Shown here: positions 8,801 to 16,272 of the stretch, piece after piece
How positions within the stretch are numbered: the stretch's first letter is position 1
Layout of the letters: each line of letters begins with the position of its first letter
Made by a program: the position numbers and the translations under genes
Notes under the pieces: generated by a model
What the model saw: only the letters and a program-made list of their open reading frames with translations
What the model was told of the DNA's origin: nothing
Databases searched by the model: none
Assembly (NCBI GenBank): GCA_020723505.1
Contig: DYIT01000014.1
Coordinates: forward strand, 1 to 58,039
From: Candidatus Kuenenia stuttgartensis
Lineage (GTDB): Bacteria > Planctomycetota > JAKEIC01 > DYIT01
Length of the DNA stretch: 58,039 bases
Reading direction: 5' to 3'

Positions 8801-10005
8801 AGCGATCCGTCGATTGCCATCTTCGGCGCTCCATCCAGGACTCCTGCCAGGTCCGGGACCTTCACCGACGAGGATAGCCCGAGGTTTCCGGCCCCGTCCA
8901 GCGACGCCTTGAGATCAAGGGCAAGGCCTTCCCGAAGCGCGCGGACGCTGACCCCCGCCTCGAGCCCTTCGGATAGCGAAGCGCCCGCCTCGACGTCGCC
9001 CAGGAAGACTCCGGCCACGGACGCGCCCTGCATTGAGGCGTCCATGACGCCCTTCATCCTCCTGGGATCCCAGTCCGGCCCCTCCAGGCGTCCGTTGAAA
9101 CGCGCCGTTCCGCCCGCCCGCGGCAGGACGCGGGCGGCAATCCCGGGGAACGCCCCGGCGTCGACCCCCGAGGCCTCGAAATCCGCGGAGAATCCCGTCC
9201 CCGGAGGCCAGTTGACGACGCCCCTGATGCCGAACTTCGAGTTCATCCATGGCTCCAGGGCAGTCTCGAAGCCGATTGATACGACTTCGCCGTCGGCCGG
9301 CACGGTCAGCACCGCCTTGAGCCGTTCCCGCCCTCCCGACTCAATCCTCGCCTCGATTGCCCCGTTCGAGGAGCTCAATCCGAGGCTGCCGGCCGGCAGT
9401 CTCACCGGCTCGGGAAAGCCGTCGATTACGACGGCCGACCATGAGGCCGAGACGGTTGCGGCTGAGAGCGGCCCGCCTTTCGAATCGGCATTGAATCCCG
9501 CGATTTCGAGCGTTACGCCGCCCGATCTGACTGCGAGGCTGACGTTCCTGATTATTGCCGGAGGAATCCGGATTGCAGACAGGTCGGGAAATGGACCGGG
9601 GGGCGCGCTGTCGGCCTTCGCCGGATCCGAGCCCGAACGGTCGAGGTCAATCTCTATCCTTGCGTTCTCGATTACCAGGGATTCAATCGAGCCGGGATCG
9701 CCTCCTGCCGCCGCCACGGGATTGAAGGCTATGCCAGCGGACTCAATCCTCAGGGACTTAATCTGGGGAATCCCGCCGATGCTCCTGATTTCAAGGTCAT
9801 GGAGCCTGACGTCCGAGATCCATCCGCCGCTTATCGCTCCGATGCTGATGTCCGACCTGGTCTCCTTTAAAAGAAGCGCGGAGATTTCCTCGCGCAGGAT
9901 CTTCTCGAAGAACGCCCGGCGGTTGGAATGCGCCCCCTGCAGGAGCAGCAGCAGGAGGATGACGGCTGAAATCGCGAGCCTTCCCAGGGCGCGCATAAGC
10001 CTCAT
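5800..10005 (-). CDS. tamB: TamB/AsmA-like giant periplasmic protein (DUF490)
   Basis: A 1,401-residue protein with one N-terminal membrane anchor (hydrophobic residues about 10-24) and a very long beta-rich body of alternating hydrophobic residues. This is typical of TamB, whose beta-taco groove bridges inner and outer membranes. The C-terminal TamB domain (about 1,130-1,400) has the family pattern of VEGRGRFPIG- and GNVRVLGTRIDR-like strands, then VFLVTGVRPSDLRG and YLVGEKDEYGYYNGKVTLKT. It is slightly longer than enterobacterial TamB (about 1,260 residues). It overlaps the downstream Omp85 gene by four bases. The minus strand is the coding strand despite a 1,313-codon open frame on the opposite strand. 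Confidence 0.9.
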   Translation of the reverse strand: MRLMRALGRLAISAVILLLLLLQGAHSNRRAFFEKILREEISALLLKETRSDISIGAISGGWISDVRLHDLEIRSIGGIPQIKSLRIESAGIAFNPVAAAGGDPGSIESLVIENARIEIDLDRSGSDPAKADSAPPGPFPDLSAIRIPPAIIRNVSLAVRSGGVTLEIAGFNADSKGGPLSAATVSASWSAVVIDGFPEPVRLPAGSLGLSSSNGAIEARIESGGRERLKAVLTVPADGEVVSIGFETALEPWMNSKFGIRGVVNWPPGTGFSADFEASGVDAGAFPGIAARVLPRAGGTARFNGRLEGPDWDPRRMKGVMDASMQGASVAGVFLGDVEAGASLSEGLEAGVSVRALREGLALDLKASLDGAGNLGLSSSVKVPDLAGVLDGAPKMAIDGSLGFEGKAALSGRDWSVSGRLRSAWADLAGVKAVSADADFEASKTGVVVRRGTIERSDGRVECSGSIVPGSSPEVDFHASLRTDDLWELLPRAFVPEAGIEAKCTAEAGITAGGGGFAIRGSVRAGTVSVGGVEFRDLEALAEFSGRALSIEFLSAEAGGVRFRADSSVLGFGPDGISAGVGSLEFAWAGGMVKSGGPLSATASKDRISAAPFTLSGDCGDLALGFSVSREAIEGRLDLRCRDLRMIRGIIPGPSPEADGRMEAHVSVSGPLSDAGLRFRASLEGIRAGGFPEFSSRIEMDAGGGELRIGKADVRFDGGRAEISAAMPFRLDLEAPPAPGKLLDDLLSNPGFKAALSCVLDDAGSIAQAGWAGIVNPGGKAWLDATVRGPVEHATFEGQFTALNAGPPAFPVKKIRLRFRSEEGGVLIERGSVMLPFAEIRCSGLVPLSLSPGREADGRISFNPFPESGLFDMDFTCDEFEIEDLSKAFKIPEILSGMTGRCRFRLHAGGGWNSPVLTLGADAAALSWPKMSGECNSRISAAYADGMLDVEDAEISMGAARIEGRGRFPIGLGMDSISARRIIDPKSGIRAAASLRGFNPSVFSDAFPDLRTLSGLVEGRAMVSGTWEAPEVSIEAEISNGRVAHVNPAFPSVDGVNGRLKADGRQASFSVKGESSGGRISARSKVELSEGRVVSLTAEMKGEDGPLVLAGPPARVRADFDLRLAGTPESASLTGNVRVLGTRIDRRIDLSESSAGGGTVIPGFSLPGIGKVDLDVDVSTPEGVKVFSEIHQAGISVAGIFADVAGELKIKGVTEAPVLTGRISAREGYADLPFYRLNLVAASVKFSEEAPSDPEVSILGKTARGDSTIYVSVNGPLSGAEVAFRSDPPMPEEDIKVFLVTGVRPSDLRGSGAGEAMGVQLLQLVARQISPRLLGKEGGESILDRISIYSEKDSATREMTYSAGFRVFDWLYLVGEKDEYGYYNGKVTLKTGFKIRSERRN

Positions 10006-10048
10006 GCGACCGCGGGATTCCGGCAGCGCGTGCAGCGACGAACGTTTT

Positions 10049-10228
10049 CTAGTCGCGATTCCTTGTCCTCTCTTTCCAGCAGAAATAGACCATGCATTCG
10101 CTGCGGAACTTGCATGGCTGGTCCGGGAAAGGGCATTCCGCCGATTCCCATGTCATTGCCCGCCTGCTTTTCCTGCATTTGAGCCCGGACGCCCCGGACT
10201 GCTTCCGCGGTCTCTTTCCCGTTTCCAT
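10049..10228 (-). CDS. Possible small cysteine-rich protein (59 residues)
   Basis: A short frame starting METGKRPRKQ and ending ERTRNRD with five cysteines, including ECPFPDQPC, SECM and YFCWKE; the spacing suggests metal or disulfide binding. The ATG has GGAG five bases upstream and an extended -10 (TGATACAAT) ends 23 bases before it. It lies 43 bases upstream of the TamB-like gene on the same strand and could lead that operon. The N-terminal 20 residues are basic. No known family was recognised. A longer open frame upstream in phase runs antisense to queH and is not considered coding. Confidence 0.5.
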   Translation of the reverse strand: METGKRPRKQSGASGLKCRKSRRAMTWESAECPFPDQPCKFRSECMVYFCWKERTRNRD

Positions 10229-10250
10229 TTCGGCTCCGAAAACCAGCGCA

Positions 10251-10259
10251 ATTGTATCA
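10251..10259 (-). promoter_or_regulatory. Extended -10 promoter element
   Basis: Read on the minus strand this is TGATACAAT, a TGn-type extended -10. No good -35 is visible. It points to the 59-residue frame and the tam genes. Confidence 0.4.
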
Positions 10260-10345
10260 CGCCGATCCGTCTTTGCCCTCTGCCAAGCGCCGGCAAAGAT
10301 TGGTAGAATGGCCCCGTATCGCGGGACAGGCTTCCGGATTCGTTC

Positions 10346-10903
10346 ATGAAAAGACCGAAGGCGCTTCTTCACGTCTGCTGCGCGCCCTGCGCGGCCGGCC
10401 CTTCCAAATCCCTCGCGGATGCGGGCTGGGAGCCGGTCCTCTTCTTCCACAATCCCAACATACATCCCGACTCCGAGCTTGAAATGCGGCGTGTTGAGGT
10501 CGATAAGCTCGCGAAGGCCCGCGGATTCGGGTTGATTTCCGACTCCTCCGGGAAGGACGAATGGGAGCGGACCGCCGGAGTCCTGGGGCCGGGATCCGAA
10601 GGGGGGGCCAGATGCCGGGCGTGCTTCGGGCAGAGGCTTGGAAGGGCCGCCTTCAAGGCCGCGGAACTCGGGATCCCGGCGTTCACGACCACGCTCACGG
10701 CAAGTCCGCACAAGAACGCGATGATGGTGTTCGATGCGGGACGCGAAGCCGCGCTTGAATGGGGCGCGGCCTTCCTGGAATACGACTTCAAGAAGCGGGG
10801 CGGATTCGGGGAATCGGCGCGCCTATCAAGGGAGCTCGGGCTTTCGCGCCAGGATTATTGCGGCTGCAGGTTCAGCATGGACAGGCCGGGGAGGAAAAAA
10901 TGA
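10346..10903 (+). CDS. queH: Epoxyqueuosine reductase QueH
   Basis: A 185-residue iron-sulfur enzyme that reduces epoxyqueuosine to queuosine in tRNA, the last step of queuosine synthesis and a non-orthologous replacement for QueG. All QueH motifs are present: HVCCAPC at residues 9-15, FFHNPNIHP at 33-41, the paired cysteines CRACF near 90, YDFKKRGG near 150 and RQDYCGC near 170. Length is typical (180-200). The ATG at 10346 follows a TAGAAT-type -10 with a TGG extension at 10301-10309. It is the first gene of a coupled pair: its TGA overlaps the larB ATG. No other queuosine gene is in the window. Confidence 0.95.
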   Translation: MKRPKALLHVCCAPCAAGPSKSLADAGWEPVLFFHNPNIHPDSELEMRRVEVDKLAKARGFGLISDSSGKDEWERTAGVLGPGSEGGARCRACFGQRLGRAAFKAAELGIPAFTTTLTASPHKNAMMVFDAGREAALEWGAAFLEYDFKKRGGFGESARLSRELGLSRQDYCGCRFSMDRPGRKK

Positions 10904-11700
10904 TTGAGAAGAGAATACGGGAACTGCTCAAGCAGGTGAAGTCGGGCGAGATGGGCATCGACGGCGCGGTCGAGGCGCTCAGGCAGCTTCCCTTCGCTGA
11001 TTTGGGCTACGCCAGGGTCGACCATCACAGGCAGCTGCGGTGCGGTTTTCCGGAAGTGGTGTTCTGCATGTCCAAGACCAGGGACCAGGTCGCCGGGATT
11101 TTCAGGGAAATCCTCTCAAAGGGCTCCGACCTCCTGGCGACAAGGGTCACGCCCGAGCTCTGGGCAGCTCTGGGCTCCGCGTTTCCCGGCCTTGAATACC
11201 ATTCCGACGCCCGCGCCGTCACCTTCTCGAGCGGACCCCGCCGGGCACAGGGCCTCGTGTATGTCTTGTGCGCCGGGACCGCGGACGTTCCCGTAGCCGA
11301 GGAAGCGCGTATAACCGCCGTCATGATGGGAGCGGACGTGAAAACGGCCTACGATGTCGGCGTCGCCGGGATACACAGGCTTCTCGAGGGGATTGCCGAA
11401 ATCAGGAAGGCATGCTGCGTCGTCGTCGTCGCCGGCATGGAAGGCGCGCTGCCCAGCGTGGTCGGAGGCCTGGTGGACATCCCGATAATCGCCGTGCCCA
11501 CCTCAATCGGCTACGGCGCCAATTTCGGCGGCATAGCTCCGCTGCTGACCATGCTGAACTGCTGCTCTGCAGGCGTCGCGGTCGTGAACATAGACAACGG
11601 TTTCGGCGCCGGATATATGGCGGGGGTGATTAACCGGCAGAGCCTCCGAAAACCAGAACGTCCGAAAAGCCCGGTGTCGCGCGGATGCAGGCGACCGTAG
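10900..11700 (+). CDS. larB: LarB-like pyridinium-3,5-bisthiocarboxylate cofactor synthase (PurE-related)
   Basis: A 266-residue PurE-related protein. LarB carboxylates and hydrolyses nicotinic acid adenine dinucleotide in the first step of nickel-pincer cofactor synthesis. The C-terminal PurE-like domain shows LCAGTADVPVAEEA, DVGVAGIHRLL, VVVVAGMEGALPSVVGGL, GYGANFGGIAPLLTMLNCC and NIDNGFGAGYMA; the N-terminal part has the family-specific DHHRQLRCGFPEVVFC. The ATG lies inside an ATGA overlap with queH and has GGGAGG upstream. LarC, LarE and LarA are not in the window. LarB homologues often occur alone, so the local role is uncertain. Confidence 0.92.
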   Translation: MIEKRIRELLKQVKSGEMGIDGAVEALRQLPFADLGYARVDHHRQLRCGFPEVVFCMSKTRDQVAGIFREILSKGSDLLATRVTPELWAALGSAFPGLEYHSDARAVTFSSGPRRAQGLVYVLCAGTADVPVAEEARITAVMMGADVKTAYDVGVAGIHRLLEGIAEIRKACCVVVVAGMEGALPSVVGGLVDIPIIAVPTSIGYGANFGGIAPLLTMLNCCSAGVAVVNIDNGFGAGYMAGVINRQSLRKPERPKSPVSRGCRRP

Positions 11701-11827
11701 GCCGTTGGGGCGACCCGGCGCAGCCCGCCGTGTCATCAACTTGCTCCTCCAGACGGAGGTGGATTTGAATCGCCGCCTTTGTCCGTCTCGCCTTCCCGGC
11801 GGCTCCCACGGGCTCTCTTCTGTCTTA

Positions 11828-11856
11828 TTGACGGGAATCCATGTTGCAACTATAAT
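11828..11856 (+). promoter_or_regulatory. Strong sigma-70-type promoter
   Basis: TTGACG (11828-11833), a 17-base spacer and TATAAT (11851-11856), the best consensus match in the window. It drives the membrane protein starting at 11971 and probably the two coupled genes after it. Confidence 0.85.
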
Positions 11857-11970
11857 TCCCGCGCAGCGTTGTCGATGTCTGGGACGTTGCGTATCCGGTT
11901 CCACAGCCTCCTTCCCTGTGGAATCCATGCAAGGCCGGAAGGATACCGCCGCGATGTAAGGAGTGCATGG

Positions 11971-14511
11971 ATGCTGATATGCGTCAACTGCGAGATTGAA
12001 GTGGAAGAAGGACAGGAGAAGTGCCCCAAGTGCGGCGGGTCTCTCGACGAAATCCTCGACGAGGAAGTCGAAGAAGGTCTGGAGGAGGATGAGGGGTTCG
12101 GGGACGAGGAACCTGCCGGCGAGCCTCAAGCGGCGGAAGCGGGCAAGGAAGCTGCTCCGGCAGGCGCGGGAGCGCCGGCCGGGGGCGGTGAGGCTCCGGC
12201 GGGTGCTGCTGCAGGCGCGGAGGATAAGAAGGACCGCGAGGAGCGGAAGAAGGACCGGATTCGCGACAGGAAATCCCGTCCGGAAAAGGCCGAGCGTCCC
12301 GGCAAGGACAGGAAGGGCAAGACGGACAGGAAGCCGAAGGAAACGGTTCCTGAGAAGCCCAAGCCGCCGAAGAGCATATGGCTGTCCCAGAGGCGCGCGC
12401 CGGTGCTCCTCGCGTCCGTGATGATGCTGTTCTTCTCGTTATACATGATTGCCGACTGCGTTATCGCTTTCCTGATGAGCCAGAACCACCCGATGCAGGC
12501 CTTCCTGGGCGCGGGCGGGCTCCTTGCAGCCGCGTTCCTCTACGGACACGGCAAGCTCGGGAGATGGGGGGCGATCCTCATCGGCGTGATGGTCCTTGCC
12601 GCGAGCGTGTACTTCAAGACCACGTTCAACCTCGAGAACTACGCATTCATCTTCGCCGTGGTCTGCTTCAATTTGATGCTCGCCGTGACCCTGTTCGGGA
12701 AGGGGTGGTTCCTGAGGACCGCTGCCGGGTTTGTTCTCAGCGTCCCGGTAGTCGTCGGATGCCTGATTTCGCTGGTCTTCGACTTCATTCCCGTGGCCGC
12801 GTCGAAACAGGCCGACGAAGCGCTCGACATCATCGCCAAAGCCGAAGCGACCCTCGACCTCGCGAAAATCGAGGAGGCCAGGGCGACAGCTCCGGTCCCG
12901 GCCATGGAGATGTACAAGGAAATCCTCGGACACCTCGACAAGGTGCCCTTCGACAAGATTCCGGAGAAGCCCCGGGGAATCATCTACATGTTCATGGGGC
13001 GGCTCAGGATTTCCAGGATGTACTTCAAGCCGGTGACGCTCCAGAAGAAGGTTTTCATGCTTTCGCCCGACCTCCTGCCGCAGACCAATCCAGAAGGGGA
13101 GGACCTCGCCCTGGAAGGAGGCGCATGGACCAGCATTCCCAAGACCGGAATCGAGCAGGGGAGCGTGAAGATTCTCAAGCCCGGATTCAAGCCCAAGGAC
13201 CAGGATGACATCGAGAGCGTATGGTTTACACAGGGCCTCGACTATGAAATCGAGTACGGCGGCGTGGCCGCGCAGACGAGGATTCGCAGGATGGCCACGG
13301 GCAACATGCCGGAGACAGGGAAGTTCAAGGTCTTCTACATGTGCATGAACGACCAGCGCGACGCGGTCCTCGAGGAGGCCATGACATACGTAAGGAAGGC
13401 CAAGGACTTCGTGACCGGCGCCGCGCCGGGGCAGATTGGGCCCGTGCTCGGGGAAATCTACGGGAAGCAGGCGAGCGGGGGCAAGCTCGTACTCGACGCG
13501 AACGGGCAGTCCATGCTCGAGCATTTCCTGTACTTCGACGCCCAGCACATCTGGCTCAGGGCGGATGCCGCCTGCAAGGCCGTGGAGGAAGGGTTGAAGG
13601 GCGGGGATAGGGCCAAGGTCGAGGAAGGATCGGCGAAAGGGAAGGAGCTCATCGAGTTCTTCGACAACGAGCTGTTCAACACGCTTGGATGGATGATTCA
13701 GAAGATGGACGCCGCCGATTCGCCAGGCGACAACGCGGAGAAAATCCTCGGCAGCGACGAATACCCGTTCCTGTACTACAACAACGCGAGGGTTTACTGG
13801 AACCTGTACCTCGCCAGCGAGCGCAAGACCGAGGCGGACTTCGAGCAGGCCAGGTCGCGCATGATCCAGATGAAGGAAATCATCACCAACAACGAACCCG
13901 TCAAGTTCCGCCAGCAGGCGGAGAAGATCGTGGCGAGATATCTGAACCGTGACGTTCCGCTGTGGGTGAACAGGTGGCGGAAAGCCGTCGAACTTGACGA
14001 CCTCATCCTTGCCGAGCAGGACAGGATAGCGGCGGCGAAGGGCGAAGGGCCAGAGAAGGACGTTCCGAAGGACATGGGAGGATGGGACCGGTCCTCCGGG
14101 GCGGACGGGGGCGGCATCAGCCGCAACTCGGTCGAAGGGAACAGCGTCACGGGGAAGGCCGTCAAGTTCCACCTGGAAATCCGCGATCCCGGCAACCTCC
14201 TGGAAGGCAAATCCCTGCCTTCGTTCAGGGATTTCCAGCTGCGCCGGAACAGGGTGGTCATGGAAATCGGGATAGTTACGGCGGGGCAGAGCGGAGGCAA
14301 AATCAAGTTCGCGTTCAAGTCCATAACCTGTCTCGACAAGGAAGGCGAGGAAGCCGCCGAGCCGAAGTTCAATCTGGTCAATCAGCTCGAATGGGTCGGT
14401 GAGCACGAGAAATTCTTCAATCCCGAAATCAACTACGACGAGATAGAGGAGACCGCGTTCAAGGCCATCGAGGCGGTGAGAATCGTGATGGAAATCTCGC
14501 GCGGGGAATAA
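11971..14511 (+). CDS. Zinc-ribbon, multi-pass membrane protein of unknown function
   Basis: An 846-residue protein. Residues 1-22 form a zinc ribbon (CVNC and CPKC pairs). Residues 25-135 are a low-complexity linker, first acidic, then Ala/Gly/Pro-rich, then strongly basic. Five hydrophobic helices follow at about 144-167, 176-192, 200-215, 223-242 and 249-271. The remaining 575 residues are soluble and helix-rich, ending in a beta-containing domain (about 725-846) with VVMEIGIVTAGQSGG. The ATG at 11971 has AAGGAG seven bases upstream; longer in-frame starts would precede the promoter. It overlaps the next gene as TAATG. No enzymatic motif was recognised; the architecture resembles zinc-ribbon membrane proteins common in planctomycetes. 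Confidence 0.85.
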   Translation: MLICVNCEIEVEEGQEKCPKCGGSLDEILDEEVEEGLEEDEGFGDEEPAGEPQAAEAGKEAAPAGAGAPAGGGEAPAGAAAGAEDKKDREERKKDRIRDRKSRPEKAERPGKDRKGKTDRKPKETVPEKPKPPKSIWLSQRRAPVLLASVMMLFFSLYMIADCVIAFLMSQNHPMQAFLGAGGLLAAAFLYGHGKLGRWGAILIGVMVLAASVYFKTTFNLENYAFIFAVVCFNLMLAVTLFGKGWFLRTAAGFVLSVPVVVGCLISLVFDFIPVAASKQADEALDIIAKAEATLDLAKIEEARATAPVPAMEMYKEILGHLDKVPFDKIPEKPRGIIYMFMGRLRISRMYFKPVTLQKKVFMLSPDLLPQTNPEGEDLALEGGAWTSIPKTGIEQGSVKILKPGFKPKDQDDIESVWFTQGLDYEIEYGGVAAQTRIRRMATGNMPETGKFKVFYMCMNDQRDAVLEEAMTYVRKAKDFVTGAAPGQIGPVLGEIYGKQASGGKLVLDANGQSMLEHFLYFDAQHIWLRADAACKAVEEGLKGGDRAKVEEGSAKGKELIEFFDNELFNTLGWMIQKMDAADSPGDNAEKILGSDEYPFLYYNNARVYWNLYLASERKTEADFEQARSRMIQMKEIITNNEPVKFRQQAEKIVARYLNRDVPLWVNRWRKAVELDDLILAEQDRIAAAKGEGPEKDVPKDMGGWDRSSGADGGGISRNSVEGNSVTGKAVKFHLEIRDPGNLLEGKSLPSFRDFQLRRNRVVMEIGIVTAGQSGGKIKFAFKSITCLDKEGEEAAEPKFNLVNQLEWVGEHEKFFNPEINYDEIEETAFKAIEAVRIVMEISRGE

Positions 14512-15107
14512 TGAAGGATTTTCCGCAGCAGACGGCGCTTCGCGACGGCACTACCGTCGAATTCCGCCCCCTCGCGAGGGAGGACGAGAAGGCCCTCTTC
14601 AGGTTCTTCTCACGGCTTCCGGAGAAGGAACGGCTGTACCTTCGCGAGGACGTCGCCGATCCCGACACCGCGAAGCGATGGTGCGAGGAACTCGATTACG
14701 AGACGGTCCTGCCCATCGTCGCCATGAGGAAGAAACGCATCTTCGGGCTTGCCTCGCTCCACCGGCCGGCCCGGGGATGGTCGATGCACGTGGGCGGAAT
14801 CCGCGCTGCCGTGGACCCGTCCATGAGGCGAAAGAGCATGGCATCGCTCCTCTTCTGGGAGCTCCTGAAAGAGGCCATCGAGAGGGGACTCGAGATTATC
14901 TCAATCGAACTCATCGACAAGCACGACTTCCTCGCGCAGTTCTTCGAGGGACTGGGATTCCGGAGAGAGGCGGAAATGGACGGGCTGGTCGTCGATCTGA
15001 AGGGCGGAAAGCACCGCCTCACGATTCTGACCAACGACACGATTACGGCATGGAGAAAGCTCAAGGAATACCTTCGCGAGCGCGGCGTGGGCGCGATGGG
15101 TCAATGA
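14511..15107 (+). CDS. GNAT-family N-acetyltransferase
   Basis: A 198-residue acetyltransferase of the Gcn5-related superfamily, with strand RPLAREDEKALFRFF (beta1-alpha1), LPIVAMRKKRIFGLASL (beta2-3), the acetyl-CoA strand VGGIRAAVDPSMRRKSMASLL and DFLAQFFEGLGFRREAEMDG (alpha4-beta6). The classical Q/RxxGxG/A pyrophosphate loop reads MRRKSMASLL, so the loop glycines are missing, which makes catalytic competence uncertain. Start and stop overlap the flanking genes (TAATG upstream, ATGA downstream), placing it in an operon with the zinc-ribbon membrane protein and the sulfoxide reductase. Substrate unknown. Confidence 0.85.
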   Translation: MKDFPQQTALRDGTTVEFRPLAREDEKALFRFFSRLPEKERLYLREDVADPDTAKRWCEELDYETVLPIVAMRKKRIFGLASLHRPARGWSMHVGGIRAAVDPSMRRKSMASLLFWELLKEAIERGLEIISIELIDKHDFLAQFFEGLGFRREAEMDGLVVDLKGGKHRLTILTNDTITAWRKLKEYLRERGVGAMGQ

Positions 15108-15592
15108 AGAAGCCGCCTGCCGGAAAGAAGGGGGCGCGGTTCGCGGACCTTATTGCCCGGGCCGATGAGATACTCTCCGGTCCCGGCGCGAAGGACGCGA
15201 AGCTGTCGGCGATCTGTTCCCTGCTCCGCAAGCAGGTTGCGCACTACGACTGGGTCGGATTCTACCTGATGGATTCGACGGGCAAGGAACTGCTGCTCGG
15301 CCCGTTCGACGGAGAACCGACCGAGCACGTCAGAATCCCCGTGGGCCGCGGGATATGCGGGCAGGCGGCCGCCTCGCGCTCGACCTTCGTGGTGCAGGAC
15401 GTGTCGAAGGAGAGCAACTACCTGTCGTGCAGCCTTTCAGTCAAATCCGAAATCGTGGTTCCGGTCCTGCACGGGAGGAAAGTCACGGGAGAACTCGACA
15501 TAGACTCGCATTCGAAGTCGGCTTTCACGCCTGAGGACAGGGAATTCCTCGAAGAAATCTGCAGGATGGTGTCATCGCGCGGGCTGGTCTAG
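15104..15592 (+). CDS. msrC: GAF-domain free methionine-(R)-sulfoxide reductase
   Basis: A 162-residue single GAF domain matching fRMsr (MsrC/YebR) from end to end: YDWVGFYLMD, LLLGPFDG, RIPVGRGICGQAA, SEIVVPV and GELDIDS. The enzyme reduces free methionine-R-sulfoxide using cysteines in the GAF pocket. The cysteines equivalent to E. coli Cys94 (C85, in GICG) and the nucleophile Cys118 (C109, in LSCS) are present, whereas the position of Cys84 is a histidine (H75). Activity is likely retained through the C85-C109 pair, but this is inference. The ATG overlaps the GNAT stop as ATGA. It is the last gene of the operon and is followed by a palindromic repeat. Confidence 0.85.
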   Translation: MKKPPAGKKGARFADLIARADEILSGPGAKDAKLSAICSLLRKQVAHYDWVGFYLMDSTGKELLLGPFDGEPTEHVRIPVGRGICGQAAASRSTFVVQDVSKESNYLSCSLSVKSEIVVPVLHGRKVTGELDIDSHSKSAFTPEDREFLEEICRMVSSRGLV

Positions 15593-15593
15593 C

Positions 15594-15633
15594 ATTCCAG
15601 ACGAAGCATGGTGCTGCGCGCTTCGTCTGGAAT
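15594..15633. repeat. Post-gene palindrome (CGAAGC family), copy 1
   Basis: Perfect 14-bp arms ATTCCAGACGAAGC (15594-15607) and its complement (15620-15633) enclose a 12-base loop; the sequence continues AATTGCCCC. The same design recurs at 18498, 29349, 29457 and 49755 with different but always complementary arms. It starts right after the stop codon of the sulfoxide reductase and may act as a transcript end. Confidence 0.8.
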
Positions 15634-15729
15634 AATTGCCCCTCGAAGACCCTGCGTAGCCCCCACATTGACCAATCGGCGAAGCAGGGCTCACCCTTCC
15701 CCCGAATCCCGGGAGAGATGGTGAATCGA

Positions 15730-15756
15730 TTGAAGCCTGCCGGTTTATGCTATAAT
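15730..15756 (+). promoter_or_regulatory. Extended -10 promoter of the lipoprotein gene
   Basis: TGC directly precedes a perfect TATAAT (15751-15756); a TTGAAG at 15730-15735 is a possible -35 at a short 15-base spacing. The lipoprotein ATG lies 43 bases downstream. Confidence 0.65.
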
Positions 15757-15798
15757 GGAATTGATTCCCGATTTCCTTTTTCGCAGGAGCTGTGCCGG

Positions 15799-16272
15799 AT
15801 GCGCAGGATACCGCAACTCATAGCTGTTCTGGCATTGGGACTTGCGCTCGCGTCCTGCGGGGACACTTCGGGGAAATCCGCGCCAACGCCTAGGAAGATC
15901 CCGCATGCCAAGAGCGGGTCTAAGACCGGCGGCAAGAATCGGTCCGGCAAACGGTCCATCCTGCCGGATGACCTGAAGACCTCTGAAGAGGTCTCGAATA
16001 GCGGACAGAAGCCCGGCCCGCCCGAGGCTAAACCCGGACAGCCTGCGAAAAAAACCGGACCCGACAAGAAGAAGCAGCCGGAGAACCCGGACGGCGGCGA
16101 CCAGGGCGGCGGTGAGGAATCGGGCGGCGACGAGGGATTCGTCGAGAGTCCCGGCGACGATGGGGGCGGAGACCAGGGCGGCGGAGATGACGGGGCTGAT
16201 CAGGGCGGGGACGAAGGCGGGGGAGACGGAGGAGGAGAGGAAGAAGGGGGATCGGAAGAGGAGGGAGAGTAG
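15799..16272 (+). CDS. Low-complexity acidic lipoprotein
   Basis: A 157-residue predicted lipoprotein. The ATG at 15799, preceded by AGGAG, begins MRRIPQLIAVLALGLALASC, a basic n-region, hydrophobic core and lipobox LASC with the lipidated cysteine at residue 20. The rest is disordered: a basic Lys/Pro/Gly segment (about 25-95), then a Gly/Asp/Glu-rich tail of GGGDQ- and GGDEGG-type repeats. No folded domain is evident. The last 73 bases overlap the end of the convergent MFS gene, so both genes encode low-complexity tails there. A longer in-frame start at 15718 lies before the promoter and is rejected. Confidence 0.75.
   Translation: MRRIPQLIAVLALGLALASCGDTSGKSAPTPRKIPHAKSGSKTGGKNRSGKRSILPDDLKTSEEVSNSGQKPGPPEAKPGQPAKKTGPDKKKQPENPDGGDQGGGEESGGDEGFVESPGDDGGGDQGGGDDGADQGGDEGGGDGGGEEEGGSEEEGE

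Noticed and set aside
6365-10306. A 1,313-codon plus-strand open frame opposite the TamB-like gene
   Set aside because: It is antisense to a well-supported family member; the sequence is Ser/Pro/Arg-rich without domains, as expected for a GC-rich antisense frame.
12439-14406. A 655-codon minus-strand open frame
   Set aside because: Antisense to the zinc-ribbon membrane protein, with no ribosome site, promoter or recognisable domain.
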